A stretch of DNA of 64,000 nucleotides from CAVPTL01 sp963794415 (GTDB lineage: Bacteria; Actinomycetota; Thermoleophilia; Gaiellales; JAICJC01): the NCBI GenBank assembly GCA_963794415.1, contig CAWCDI010000004.1, forward strand, positions 310,001 to 374,000. Direction: 5' to 3'. The notes beneath the pieces were generated by a model, which was not told where the DNA came from, did not search any database, and worked only from the letters and a program-made list of their open reading frames with translations. The position numbers and the translations under genes were made by a program. Below, piece by piece: positions 1 to 9,681 of this stretch. Position 1 is the first letter of the stretch. Each line of letters begins with the position of its first letter.

Positions 1-28
1 CACCAGCCCGGAGCAGCGGATCACCGGC

Positions 29-889
29 TCAGACGAGGGCATCAAGCACGACGCCGACCAGGAACACCATCGCGATCACCCCGTTCATGGTCAGAAACGC
101 CATGTCTACCCGGCTCAGGTCGTCCTCGCTCACGATCGAGTTCTCGTACGTGAGAAGGCCCGCGATGACGGCCACGCCCAGGTAGTAGAACGGGCCGAGG
201 CTGAGGTTGAGCCCCAGCCAGATGAGCAGCACCACCGAGAGGAAGTGCGCTGCGCGGGTGATGGTGAGCGCCCGGCCGATGCCGAATCGAAGCGGGACGG
301 AGTTGAGCCCCTGGGCGCGATCGATCTCGATGTCCATGGTGGCGTAGATGATGTCGAAGCCGGCGATCCAGAGCGCGACCGACCCCGCCAGCAGAAACGC
401 GTCGGCGCTGAAGTGGTTGGTCACCGCGATCCAGCCGCCCAGCGCCGCGATGCCGTCAACGGCGCCCAGGAAGAAGTGGCAGATCCACGTGAAGCGCTTC
501 AGGTACGGGTAGACGACGAAGCCGATAACCGGGATCGGCCAGAGCACGTGGGTGAGCGACGGCAGCTGCCACACCGCGATCAGGAACACCACCAGCGACC
601 CGGCCGCAAACCCCAGCACCTGGGCGCGGTTCAGGAGCCCTGCGGGCATCTCGCGACGGGCGGTGCGCGGGTTGCGGGCGTCGATCTCGGCGTCGATCAT
701 GCGGTTGAGCGCCATCGCGAGGCTGCGCGCGCCCACCATCGCGACCGTGATCCAGAAGAGGGTCGAGAACGCCGGGATACCGTTGTCGGCCAGGATCGCG
801 GCCGAGTACGCGTAGGGCAGCGCGAACACGGAGTGCTCGATCTTGACGAGCGAGGCGAAGCGGCGGGCGTAGACGGCGGTGGCGGTCAA
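29..889 (-). CDS. ubiA: UbiA-family prenyltransferase
   Basis: A polytopic membrane enzyme of 286 residues that should attach a polyprenyl chain to an aromatic ring in quinone biosynthesis. Both Asp-rich motifs that bind Mg-prenyl diphosphate are visible: NRMIDAEID near residues 62-70 and DIIYATMDIEID near 179-190. The chosen start is a TTG whose last two bases form the start of the mog stop codon (TTGA overlap); longer readings begin inside mog and are Arg/Pro-rich, unlike the family. In a menaquinone-using organism it could be the futalosine-pathway enzyme MqnP, but the substrate cannot be read from sequence. It ends a moaC-mog-ubiA run. The 28 bases beyond its stop are too short to assign. 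Confidence 0.88.
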   Translation of the reverse strand: MTATAVYARRFASLVKIEHSVFALPYAYSAAILADNGIPAFSTLFWITVAMVGARSLAMALNRMIDAEIDARNPRTARREMPAGLLNRAQVLGFAAGSLVVFLIAVWQLPSLTHVLWPIPVIGFVVYPYLKRFTWICHFFLGAVDGIAALGGWIAVTNHFSADAFLLAGSVALWIAGFDIIYATMDIEIDRAQGLNSVPLRFGIGRALTITRAAHFLSVVLLIWLGLNLSLGPFYYLGVAVIAGLLTYENSIVSEDDLSRVDMAFLTMNGVIAMVFLVGVVLDALV

Positions 890-1355
890 TGGCTGGTGGG
901 GTTGTCGTTGAGGAGCGCCAGGCCGTGGGCGAGGGCCGGGGCGATCACGTCGAAGCACTCGCCGCACGCCTTCGGGCTGCCCGGCATGTTGACGATGAGG
1001 GTCGAGCCGGTGATGCCGCTGCGGCCGCGGGCGAGCATGCCGTGCGGTGAGATGGCGGTGGAGAACGCGCGCATGGCCTCGTCCAGGCCGGGCGTGGGCC
1101 GCTCGACCACGTCGGCCGTGGCCTCGGGGGTCACGTCGCGCGGCGCAAAGCCGGTGCCGCCGGTGGTCACCACCAGATCGGCGCCGGCGGCCAGGTCGCG
1201 GAGCGCGGCCGAGATCTGATCGCGCTCGTCGGGCACCACGCGGCGCTCGACCAGCTCGAACCCGTTGCCCGTCAGCCGCTGGGCCAGCACCTCGCCGCTT
1301 CGGTCGTCGCGCTCGCCCGCGCTGACCCCGTCGGAGACGGTGAGCACCGACGACC

Positions 1356-1359
<4 letters not shown>
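886..1359 (-). CDS. mog: Molybdopterin adenylyltransferase (MogA/MoaB family)
   Basis: A cytoplasmic enzyme of 157 residues that activates molybdopterin with ATP before metal insertion. The family signature TTGGTGFAPRDVTPE sits near residues 64-78, and the PGSPKACGECFDVI segment near 128-141 is also typical. Length matches the single-domain bacterial proteins. It overlaps moaC by four bases upstream (ATGA) and the UbiA gene downstream, so the three are very likely co-transcribed. With moaC here and moeA at 9.7-10.9 kb, part of the cofactor pathway is spread over this window, which also encodes a molybdopterin-dependent oxidoreductase at 32.4-33.5 kb. Whether it is functionally MogA or MoaB cannot be told. 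Confidence 0.9.
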
Positions 1360-1805
<446 letters not shown>

Positions 1806-1828
1806 GACGTGGGACGGTACCGAATCTG

Positions 1829-1861
1829 GTGCATAAACGGTGCCTGGCACCGGCTATTCAC
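1829..1861. repeat. Palindromic repeat copy 1 (GGTGCCTGGCACC core)
   Basis: The perfect 13-base core is at 1839-1851. Left outer arm is GTGCAT (one mismatch to the consensus GTGAAT), right outer arm ATTCAC. The variable four-base segments are AAAC and GGCT, which pair only partly. It begins 7 bases past the otsA stop and precedes moaC on the same strand, so it could act as a terminator or processing stem between the two. There is no T-run, so it is not a classical intrinsic terminator. Confidence 0.85.
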
Positions 1862-1868
1862 GCCGCCG

Positions 1869-3309
1869 TCAGGGCTGGGAGATCTCGGCCAGGTCCTCGA
1901 GCTGGTCGGTGATCCAGCGCTTGATGTCGTGGCTTCGCACCTGCGCGCGCAGGCCCTCGATGCGCTTGTGCCGCTCGGCCTCGGGCATGAGGAGCGCCTT
2001 GTGGATGGCGTCGGCCTGCTGCTGGATGTCGAACGGGTTCACCACCAGGGCGTGATCCTTCAGCTCGCCGTAGGCGCCCGTGTTCTCGGAGAGGATGAGC
2101 ACGCCGTCGCGCTGGTTCAGGAGCGGCGCCTCCTTCGCGATCAGGTTCATGCCGTCGAAGATGGCGTTCACCAGCAGCACGTCGTAGTGCTTGTAGGCCG
2201 CCACCGCCTCGGGGAAGTTGTCGGACATCCGCAGGTCGATGGGCTGCCACATGCCGGTCATGTAGTGGCGGTCGTTCACCTCGCGCGAGACCCGCTGGAT
2301 CTGGCCGACGTACTCGGCGTACTCGGGAATCTCGGGCCGCGACGGGTCGAGCAGCGCGAGCATCGTCACCCGGCCGCGCCACTCCGGATGGTCGTAGAGG
2401 AACTGGTCGAACGCCCGGAACCCGCGCACGATGTTCTTCGACGGGTCGGTGCGATCCACCCGCAGGAGCAGCTTCTCGGGCCGGGCCGCCAGCACGCGCG
2501 GCTCCGACGAGATGACCTCCTCGGTCTGGGCCAGCCGCTCGAACTCCGCCGGGTTCACCGAGATCGGATAGGCCCGCACGCGGATGGTGCGGCCCTCGTA
2601 GCTCACCGTGTCGTTCTTGCGATCGACCTCGGCGCCCTCCACGAACGCCTCGACGCCGTCCAGGAACGAGCGCACGTAGCGCGGCGTGTGCATGCCGACG
2701 ATGTCGCAGGCAAGGAGCGAGCGGTGGATGGCCGTGCGGATGTCGAGCGGCAGGATCCGCCAGTAGTCGGGCTGCGGCCACGGGATGTGCGTGAAGTGCT
2801 GGATGACCGCCTCGGGCACCTGCTCGCGCACGCGCTCGGGCACCATGAAGAGCTGATAGTCGTGCACCATCACCGGGGCCGGCGAGCGCTTGAGCTCCTC
2901 CACCACGGCGTCGGCGAACCGGTGGTTGACCGGTACGTAGCCCGCCTCCCACGCCAGCCGCACGTTTCGATCGACCGACGGCTGCAGCGAGAGCCCCCAC
3001 AGGTAGTGCTGGATGAACCAGAGCGTGGGGTTTGCGAACACGTTGTAGTAGCGGTCGTACTCCTCGCGGTCGTGCACCACCAGCCGCAGGCGTGAGATCC
3101 TCCGACTCGATGGCGCCGCCGGCGGCCGCCTCGGCGTCCTCGTCGCTGAGCGCGCTTGCGATCCAGGTGAGCGGGTGCGTGCCGGCAAGCGCCGAGAGCG
3201 CCGTCACCAGACCGCCGCCGCCGCGCTTGGACACCAGCCCGCCGTCAGCGCCGCGCAGGTACCGCACCGGGCCGCGGTTGGAGACGATCAGCAGTGCATC
3301 GGATGCCAT
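1869..3309 (-). CDS. otsA: Trehalose-6-phosphate synthase (GT20), frame broken once
   Basis: OtsA transfers glucose from a nucleotide sugar to glucose-6-phosphate. The N-terminus (IVSNRGPVRY near residues 8-17, then a Gly-rich loop) is in one frame and everything from RLVVHDREEYDRYYNVFANP onward is in another. Dropping one C of a CC pair near 3089 joins them as SEDLTLRLVVHD and gives 479 residues, the normal GT20 length. I infer a sequence error rather than a dead gene. It lies 28 bases after treT, so two trehalose routes are side by side; no trehalose-6-phosphate phosphatase is visible here. Palindromic repeat copy 1 follows the stop. Confidence 0.87.
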
Positions 3310-3337
3310 CTACTCGCCTCCTTCGGTCTCGCGGTTG

Positions 3338-4612
3338 CTAGGAGTTTGCCCCCACCACGTCCAGGTCGGCAGCTTCGCCGTCCAGCAGGTGCATCAGGGA
3401 GAGCCAGTCTCGTACGAGCCGGGGGGTGAGGAACTTGCGCCTCACGTGCTCCTTACCCCGTCGGCCCAATTCACGTGCACGGAGGGGATCTGCCAGGATC
3501 TCGAGCGTCCGGGCCGCGCACTCCTCGGACGAGGACACAAGATAGCCGGTCTCGCCATCGGAAATCTGCGTGACGATGCCGCCGACCGCGCCGCCGATGG
3601 TGGGCCGCCCCTTCCAGAGCGCCTCCGAGACGGTGAGCCCGAAGCCTTCCTTGATCGACTTCTGGATGCACACGTCGGCCTGTACCTGAAACGCGTTGAC
3701 CTCGACGGCACCCACGTTGTTCAGGTTCGAGAACATGTGGATGTCGGGGTCGTCGTGGCAGTACTCCTGCGTCTGGTTCCAGAACTCCCAGCCCTCGGGA
3801 TCGTCGTGCGCCATCGAGCCGACCAGCGCGAGCTGCACGCCCGGGTGCTGCTCCTTGACCACGCGGTAGGCGTCGATCACGCCCGACGGGTCCTTCCACG
3901 GGTCGAAGCGCGAGACCTGCAGCATGAGCGGGCGCTCGGGGTCGATGCCGAACTGATCGACGATGTACGAGGCGTCCTCGCGGGCCAGCGCCATGTTCTT
4001 GGGCGCGAGCGGGTCGATGGCCGGCGGCCAGATGATGGCCTTGCGGAGATCGGCCTGCGCCGGCACGTACTCGTGCATGTGGAAGATGGAGGCGTCGTAG
4101 TTGCCGAGCGCCGGGGCGAGGAAGCCGATCACGTCGGGGTTGGGCGTCGAGAGGTCGATGTGGCAGCGCCAGACCCACTTCGGCCGCGACGACTGCACCA
4201 TGTCGCGCAGCATCGCCGGCTGGGGGTCGTGCACGACGATCATGTCCCACTCGTCGGCGTCGGTGAGCGCGTCGGCGTTCAGCTGGTTGTACCGGATGAA
4301 GACCTCGCGCTGTTCCTCGGTGAGGCCGCGGGGGTCGCCCTGCAGGCCGTTGTGGATGGTCTTGGTGACGTCGAAGAACTCGTCACGGCCCTCGATGACG
4401 CGCCACTCGGCGTCGATGCCGATGTCGTTGAGGAGCGGCAGGAGGGTGTACTGGATCTCGGCGACGCCTCCGCCGAAGGCCGTCGCCGACAGGTGCAGCA
4501 TGCGCCGCCCCTGGAGCGGCTCGGCAAGCCTCTTGATCTCGTCGGCCATGGCGACGCCGATGATGGAACGGTAATCGGCGAGCGATTTGTGACCCACGTT
4601 GATCTTTTGCAT
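3338..4612 (-). CDS. treT: Trehalose synthase, TreT type (GT4)
   Basis: A 424-residue GT-B glycosyltransferase that in characterised relatives joins NDP-glucose and glucose to give trehalose directly. Sequence support: the LSATAFGGGVAEIQ loop near residues 42-55, the QVSRFDPWKDP donor-site segment near 233-243, and the EGFGLTVSEALWKGRP motif (E-x7-E) near 326-341. Length and overall pattern match TreT rather than generic group 1 transferases. The gene starts 10 bases past the histidine kinase stop and is followed by otsA, suggesting a regulator-kinase-treT-otsA transcription unit and a possible osmotic or desiccation role, which is inferred only from context. Confidence 0.85.
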   Translation of the reverse strand: MQKINVGHKSLADYRSIIGVAMADEIKRLAEPLQGRRMLHLSATAFGGGVAEIQYTLLPLLNDIGIDAEWRVIEGRDEFFDVTKTIHNGLQGDPRGLTEEQREVFIRYNQLNADALTDADEWDMIVVHDPQPAMLRDMVQSSRPKWVWRCHIDLSTPNPDVIGFLAPALGNYDASIFHMHEYVPAQADLRKAIIWPPAIDPLAPKNMALAREDASYIVDQFGIDPERPLMLQVSRFDPWKDPSGVIDAYRVVKEQHPGVQLALVGSMAHDDPEGWEFWNQTQEYCHDDPDIHMFSNLNNVGAVEVNAFQVQADVCIQKSIKEGFGLTVSEALWKGRPTIGGAVGGIVTQISDGETGYLVSSSEECAARTLEILADPLRARELGRRGKEHVRRKFLTPRLVRDWLSLMHLLDGEAADLDVVGANS

Positions 4613-4621
4613 CGGCGGAGG

Positions 4622-6067
4622 TTACTCGGAGTCGGCGCCGGAGGGTAATGAGAGCGTGAACTCGGTGCTCCCCTCGCCCGATTGCACGTCCAGGGTGCCG
4701 TCCATGCGCTGGGCCAGCTCGCGCGCGATGGCGAGCCCCAGTCCGGTGCCCGTAGCCGTCGTGCCGGCGCCGCGGTAGAAGCGGTCGAAGAGGTGCGGCC
4801 ACGCCTCCTCCGGGATCCCCGGGCCGTCGTCGGAGACGGTGAGGCGCACGTGGCCGTTGTCGCTCGCCGTCGCGATCCGCACGTTGGTGCCGCTCGGGTT
4901 GTGGCGGATGGCGTTGTCCACCAGCACCCGGCCGATCTGCTGCACGCGCTGCTCGTCGCCGATGCCCTCGGCCGCCAGGCTGTCGCGCGCCAGCACCACG
5001 CGGCTGCCGTGGCGGGCGGCGAGGCCGCGGAACTCGCGCACCAGCGTCCGGGCGGTGGAGGTGAGGTCGAGCGGCTCGTGCTCGATCGAGACGGCGCCGG
5101 AGTCCAGCCGCGAGAGGTCGAGCAGGTCGGTCGCGAGCTTGGTGAGCCGCGTGACCTGCGCGCGCATCGTGTCGAGGAACTCGTCGCGCGTGGTCTCGTC
5201 GATGTCGTCGGACTCGAGCAGCTCGAGGAACCCCGCGAGCGAGAAGAGCGGCGTCCGCAGCTCGTGCGAGGCGTTGGCGATGAAGTCCTTGCGCGCCCGG
5301 TCCACCTGCGCGAGGCGGCTCTGCATCAGGTCGAACGAGCGTGCGAGGCGGCCCAGCTCGTCGGCCGAGTCGTCGCCGATGGGCTGGTCGAACTGGCCCA
5401 GCGCGACGCGGGAGGCAGCGGCCTCGAGCCGGCCGAGACGGCGCGAGATGGCCACCGCGGCCGTCCACCCCACCAGGCCGGCGACGCCCAGCGCGAGGAG
5501 CGTCGCGATCAGGAACTGGCGCTCCACGAGCGACGCGGCCTCGTTCACGTCGGCGATCCGCTGGGCGAGGAGCACCACTGCCGGTCCGGCGAGGCTCGGC
5601 ACGCGGTAGGCCACCACGATCTGGCCGCCGGGGAGCCGCTGGCTCACCGGTGCGGACGAGTTGAGCGCCTGATGGATCAGCGGGCTGGTGGGCGTGATCG
5701 CAAGCGGCGGCGGGTCGATCTGGTCGCTGTACTGCAGCGGCGCGCCCTTCTTCACCGTGCAGAACACCGAGAGCTGCGCGCCGGCCACGGCGGCCATGTG
5801 GGTCAGCCCGGGCAGCGGGTCGTCCGCGCGGCTCGAGCGCAAAAGGGCGGGCTTTCGGAAGTCGGCGCACGTGCGCCGCACGGCCGCGTTTCGCGGCCCG
5901 CTCGTCTGCTGGCTCTCGGCCTTACCGTTGAGCCGGGTCTGGCGATCGGAGATGAGGTCGGCGCGCAGGCTCGGCACCACGTAGAGGAACAGCACGCCCA
6001 TGGCCGTGGCCACGACCGTCACGAACACGACCACCAGCCGCACCCGGAGAGAGCGCAGCGGATTCAC
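4622..6067 (-). CDS. Sensor histidine kinase
   Basis: A membrane sensor of 481 residues. Two transmembrane helices (about 9-30 and 185-207) enclose a roughly 150-residue extracytoplasmic domain with no recognisable fold. A HAMP linker follows (about 208-255), then the HisKA domain with the phospho-acceptor His268 in NASHELRTP and the ATPase domain with an N box (VDNAIRHNP), DDGPGIPEEAW and GTGLGLAIA. Start is a GTG 7 bases past the response-regulator stop, so the two form a cognate pair. It is immediately followed by treT, which is the only clue to what the system may control. Confidence 0.93.
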   Translation of the reverse strand: MNPLRSLRVRLVVVFVTVVATAMGVLFLYVVPSLRADLISDRQTRLNGKAESQQTSGPRNAAVRRTCADFRKPALLRSSRADDPLPGLTHMAAVAGAQLSVFCTVKKGAPLQYSDQIDPPPLAITPTSPLIHQALNSSAPVSQRLPGGQIVVAYRVPSLAGPAVVLLAQRIADVNEAASLVERQFLIATLLALGVAGLVGWTAAVAISRRLGRLEAAASRVALGQFDQPIGDDSADELGRLARSFDLMQSRLAQVDRARKDFIANASHELRTPLFSLAGFLELLESDDIDETTRDEFLDTMRAQVTRLTKLATDLLDLSRLDSGAVSIEHEPLDLTSTARTLVREFRGLAARHGSRVVLARDSLAAEGIGDEQRVQQIGRVLVDNAIRHNPSGTNVRIATASDNGHVRLTVSDDGPGIPEEAWPHLFDRFYRGAGTTATGTGLGLAIARELAQRMDGTLDVQSGEGSTEFTLSLPSGADSE

Positions 6068-6073
6068 TAGGGC

Positions 6074-6775
6074 CTAGCCATCCCGGAATCGGTACCCGAC
6101 GCCGCGCACGGTGAAGATGTAGGTGGGATCGCTGGGATCGGCCTCGATCTTCTCGCGGAGGTGGCGGATGTGCACGTCGATGGTGCGCGGCTCGCGGTAG
6201 GCCGAGTCGCCCCACACCGTCTCGAGCAGCGCCTGGCGCGTGTAGACGCGACCGGGGTGGGTCGCCAGCGTGCGCAGCACCTCGAACTCGACGTAGGTGA
6301 GCTGCACCGGGTCGCCGTTGACGGTGAGGCTGCGCTTGGAGGGGTTGATCGAGAGCCCGTCGGCCTCGATGGTGGGCTCGGCTACGCCGCCCATCTCGGC
6401 CAGGAGGCTCGCGCGGCGCAGCACGGCGCGGATGCGGCTGCGGAACTCGCGGATGGAGAACGGCTTGGTGATGTAGTCGTCGGCGCCCAGCTCGAGGCCG
6501 AGCACCTTGTCCACCTCGTCGTCGCGCGCGGTGAGCATGATGATGGGCACGGCAGAGGACGTCCGCAGCCGGCGGCACACCTCGAGGCCGTCGAGGCGGG
6601 GTAGCATCACGTCGAGCACCACCAGGTCGACAGAGCGCTCCGCGAAGCGCAGCAGCGCCTCTTCTCCGTCGCGCGCATGCACGACGGTGTACCCCTCGCG
6701 CTCGAGCGGGTATGTGAGCAGCTTCTGGATCGACTCCTCGTCGTCCACCAGCATGATTGTCGCGGACTCCGGCAT
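6074..6775 (-). CDS. OmpR-family response regulator
   Basis: Receiver domain with the acidic pair Asp11-Asp12, phospho-acceptor Asp55 (VVLDVMLPRLDG) and KPF lysine near 105, followed by a winged-helix DNA-binding domain ending in IFTVRGVGYRF. The ATG at 6775 gives 233 residues, the usual size; another ATG at 6787 is possible, and still longer readings run through the divergent promoter region. Partner of the adjacent kinase. A 17-base inverted repeat lies 22 bases upstream of this start, in the space shared with the divergent membrane-protein gene, and could be an autoregulatory site. Confidence 0.93.
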   Translation of the reverse strand: MPESATIMLVDDEESIQKLLTYPLEREGYTVVHARDGEEALLRFAERSVDLVVLDVMLPRLDGLEVCRRLRTSSAVPIIMLTARDDEVDKVLGLELGADDYITKPFSIREFRSRIRAVLRRASLLAEMGGVAEPTIEADGLSINPSKRSLTVNGDPVQLTYVEFEVLRTLATHPGRVYTRQALLETVWGDSAYREPRTIDVHIRHLREKIEADPSDPTYIFTVRGVGYRFRDG

Positions 6776-6796
6776 AACCTTTGGCATGGTAGTGCC

Positions 6797-6813
6797 GGCA
6801 GTTGCCAACTGCC
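6797..6813. promoter_or_regulatory. Inverted repeat in divergent promoter
   Basis: Two perfect 7-base arms, GGCAGTT and AACTGCC, separated by GCC, between the divergent response-regulator gene and the M28-like membrane protein gene. A TATAAA hexamer at 6833-6838 lies 10 bases before the latter's ATG and could be a -10 element giving a nearly leaderless transcript. Candidate operator; the binding protein is unknown. Confidence 0.4.
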
Positions 6814-6848
6814 TGCCGCAAGGAGCGTGTGCTATAAACGCCGCCGCC

Positions 6849-8570
6849 ATGGCGACACCCAACCCGCACCCCAGCAGTGGGCGGCGCGATCTCGTCTCCT
6901 GGCGGCTCTACCGGGCCCTGACGGCGCTCGCGCTGCTCATCTGGATAGCCGCCGCCCTGGCGGTGCAGCACACCGCCGCGCCCGCCCCACCCGGCCGGGC
7001 GATCCTCGCCAGCGGCAGCGTGATGATCGCCGACGCGCAGCAGCTCGCGGTCAACGAGCAGCACGCGGTGGGGGGCTGCTGCGGCCCGGGGAGCCCGGGC
7101 GAGCTGGCGGCGGCGACCGATGTCGCGGGCAAGCTCGCGGTGTTCGATCCGCGGCCGCGCATGATGCAGTTCGCGGCCAACCTGGCCTGGCGCTCGCAGC
7201 CGGTGCCGATGATCAACGTGATCGCCTACAAGCCGGGGACGCAGGCAGGCATCATCGCGGTGCTGGCCCATCGCGACGGCGCCGGAGCGCAGGCGGCTGC
7301 AGGCAGCGCGATGCTGATCGAGCTGGGGCGCGTGCTCGCGCCGCTTCGGCTGAAGCGCGGCGTGGCGCTCATCTCGACGGACGGCGGGACCACCGGCGGC
7401 CAGGGCGCAGCCGAGCTCGCGGCCGCGTGGCCGCAGGCGAAGGACATCGTCTCGGCCATCACCATCGAGTCGATCGCGGGGCGAAACGGGGCGCAGCTTC
7501 GGATGCTCCTGCGAAGCGAGGTGCCGCGCGGCACCTCGCCCACCCTCGTGGCCGCCCTCCGCCAGTCGGTCACGCTGGTGGGCGGGGCGTCTCCGGCGCT
7601 CCCGGGCACCACCAACCAGCTCACCGGGTACGCGATCCCCTACGCCCCTACCGAGCAGGGCCCGTTGATCTCGCACCTGATCCCGGCGGTGGGCCTCACG
7701 GCCAGCGGGCCCGGCGCTCCGCGATCGACCCACACGCTGCAGCGGCGCCAGCTGAGTGCGGCGGGCTCGGCCATCGCGACGCTCGTCGCCACCCTCGATG
7801 CGGCGCCGAGCATCGACAAGGGCGGCTCGCCGGTGGTGTTCGTGGGGGCAAGCGCCGTGCGCGGCTGGATGCTGCAGGTGGGCCTCGTGCTGCTCCTGCT
7901 GCCGGTGCTCGCGTGCGTGCTGGTGATGGCGGGGACGGCCCGGCGGCGGAGGCTGCCGCTGCTGCCGGGGGTGAAGGCGCTGGGCTGGCGCTTCAGCACG
8001 TGGGTGGTCGCGCTGGTGACGATGTGGACGCTCGCGTTCGTGCCGGGGAGGCTCCTGCCGGACGTCTCGGCGCCGCCCCTGCCCCACCGCACCGGGGTCA
8101 CGACGACGGGCCTTGCGATCATGCTGCTGGTGACCGCGGCGTACTGGAGGTTCGTGGTGCGGCCGCAGCTGAGCGGTGCCCAGCCGGCGTCGGGAGGCGA
8201 GCGCACGATTGGTCTGACCACGGCGCTGATGGGGCTGATGGCGGCCGGGCTGCTGCTGGGGGCGATCAACCCGTTCGTGCTCATCCTGGTGGTGCCGGCG
8301 GCCCACGCGTGGCTCTGGCTGGTGGCGGCTGCGCGCGGCGGGCGCCGGGCGATGCTGGTGCCCTACGCGGCGGGCTTCCTCGGCCTGCTGCTGGTGGTCG
8401 CAGAGCTCTGGTTCGGGCAGAACCTGGGCTGGCAGACGCCGCGCGTGATCGTGGCGATGGCATCCAGCGGCTACCTGTCGCCGGCCATCACGTTCTGCCT
8501 GGCGCTGGTGGGTGCTGTCACCTGCCAGGTGGGGGCGCTGGTCCTCGGGCGCTACACGCCGGTGCGCTGA
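6849..8570 (+). CDS. Membrane protein with M28 peptidase-like domain
   Basis: A 573-residue protein: one N-terminal membrane segment (about 23-40), an extracytoplasmic domain to about residue 325, then around six hydrophobic helices. The soluble part resembles M28 zinc exopeptidases (IIAVLAHRDGAG near 135-146, ISTDGGTTGGQGAAELAA near 175-192). The usual Glu-Glu after the second motif is replaced by Asp-Gly-Gly and other metal ligands are not obvious, so it may be inactive or diverged. M28 domains fused to multi-helix C-termini are known in bacteria; substrate is unknown. ATG at 6849 chosen because upstream in-frame sequence runs into the response-regulator gene. Divergent from the two-component operon. 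Confidence 0.65.
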   Translation: MATPNPHPSSGRRDLVSWRLYRALTALALLIWIAAALAVQHTAAPAPPGRAILASGSVMIADAQQLAVNEQHAVGGCCGPGSPGELAAATDVAGKLAVFDPRPRMMQFAANLAWRSQPVPMINVIAYKPGTQAGIIAVLAHRDGAGAQAAAGSAMLIELGRVLAPLRLKRGVALISTDGGTTGGQGAAELAAAWPQAKDIVSAITIESIAGRNGAQLRMLLRSEVPRGTSPTLVAALRQSVTLVGGASPALPGTTNQLTGYAIPYAPTEQGPLISHLIPAVGLTASGPGAPRSTHTLQRRQLSAAGSAIATLVATLDAAPSIDKGGSPVVFVGASAVRGWMLQVGLVLLLLPVLACVLVMAGTARRRRLPLLPGVKALGWRFSTWVVALVTMWTLAFVPGRLLPDVSAPPLPHRTGVTTTGLAIMLLVTAAYWRFVVRPQLSGAQPASGGERTIGLTTALMGLMAAGLLLGAINPFVLILVVPAAHAWLWLVAAARGGRRAMLVPYAAGFLGLLLVVAELWFGQNLGWQTPRVIVAMASSGYLSPAITFCLALVGAVTCQVGALVLGRYTPVR

Positions 8571-8579
8571 CCAGCCGCC

Positions 8580-9681
8580 CTACGCGGCCACGAAGTCCTG
8601 CCAGATCGCCAGCCGTTTCTGCAGGCCCACAGGCGTGGTTCGCAGCACCTCGTAGCCCGAGAGCACGTCGCCCGGGAACACCACCAGCGGATCCTTCGCG
8701 AGCGAGGCGGGACGGACGATGGGAAACGACGCCGGCGTGCCCACCTCGTACCGCGTGTACTCCATCTCGCGCGCGTTCACCTCGGGCGAGAGCATGTAGT
8801 TGATGAAGGCATGGGCGGCGTTCGGATCAGGCGCGCCCGAAGCGATCGCCCAGCTGTCGATCCAGAGCTCGGACTTCTCGGGCCGGGCGATGGCGATGTC
8901 GGCCTGCGCCGCGCGCGTCTGCTGCACGCGCAGCGCGTCGCCCGAGTAGATGATGCCGAGGTCCACGTCGCCCGCCTCGAAGGCCCGCACCGAGTTCTCG
9001 GAGAGCGAGGTGACGAAGGGCCGCACGTCCAGCAGGAGCTCGCGCGCCGCGGCGAGCTGATCGTCGTCGTCGGAGTTCATCGAGTGGCCGAGTGCGAGGA
9101 GCGCCAGGCCGATCACCTCCGACGGGCTCTCGATGAAGTTCACGCTCAGCGGCTCGGCGTGCGGCAGGAAGCTGAAGAAGTCCTTCCAGCTGTGTAGCTT
9201 CTGCGTGATCTTGTCCGAGCGCCACGCGAACGTCGTGATCCCGGTGTCCTTGATGACGGAGTAGCGGTTGCCCGGGTCGTAGGAGAGCTTCGTCCAGCGC
9301 GGATCGAGGTGCTTGAGGTTGGGGATCTGGTCGTGGTCGAGCTCCATGAGCAGGCCGAGGCCCTTCTCGATGTTCACGTGGTCGGCGTCGGGCACGATCA
9401 CGTCGTAGCGGTGGCTGCCGTGGGCGGCCGCAAGGTCGTCAAGCAGCTGCTCGTTGGAGACGTACGCCGACGGCACCAGCCGCACGCCGTTTCGATCCGA
9501 GAACTCCTTGAGATCGACCGGGTTGACGTAGTCCGGCCAGTTGGCGAGATGCAGCTCGGGCTCGAGCGACGGGACCGCAGACGTCGGCGACGACGCTGGA
9601 GGCGCTACCCGCCCCCGAGCCGGCACAGGCCGTCGCCGCCAGCGCGAGCGCCCCAGCACCGAGGAACTGCGCGCGGTTCAC
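8580..9681 (-). CDS. PotD/PotF-like substrate-binding lipoprotein, frame broken once
   Basis: Extracytoplasmic binding protein of the spermidine/putrescine class; LHLANWPDYVNP is the family's typical start of the mature domain. The signal peptide with a lipobox Cys at residue 19 (AATAC) is in one frame and the mature protein in another. Removing one G from a run of five at 9612-9616 joins them into 366 residues, the family length, so I infer a sequencing indel. The ATG overlaps the moeA stop (ATGA), so it is probably co-transcribed with moeA. No permease or ATPase of such a transporter is nearby, leaving it an orphan binding protein; polyamine specificity is not certain. Confidence 0.78.

Noticed and set aside
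3089..3090. otsA as a genuine pseudogene or programmed frameshift
   Set aside because: No slippery heptamer is present, and similar single-base breaks occur in seven other genes, so sequence error is simpler.
5922..8306. A 794-residue minus-strand reading across the two-component system and the M28-like gene
   Set aside because: Low-complexity Arg/His/Gln composition and antisense to a convincing membrane protein.
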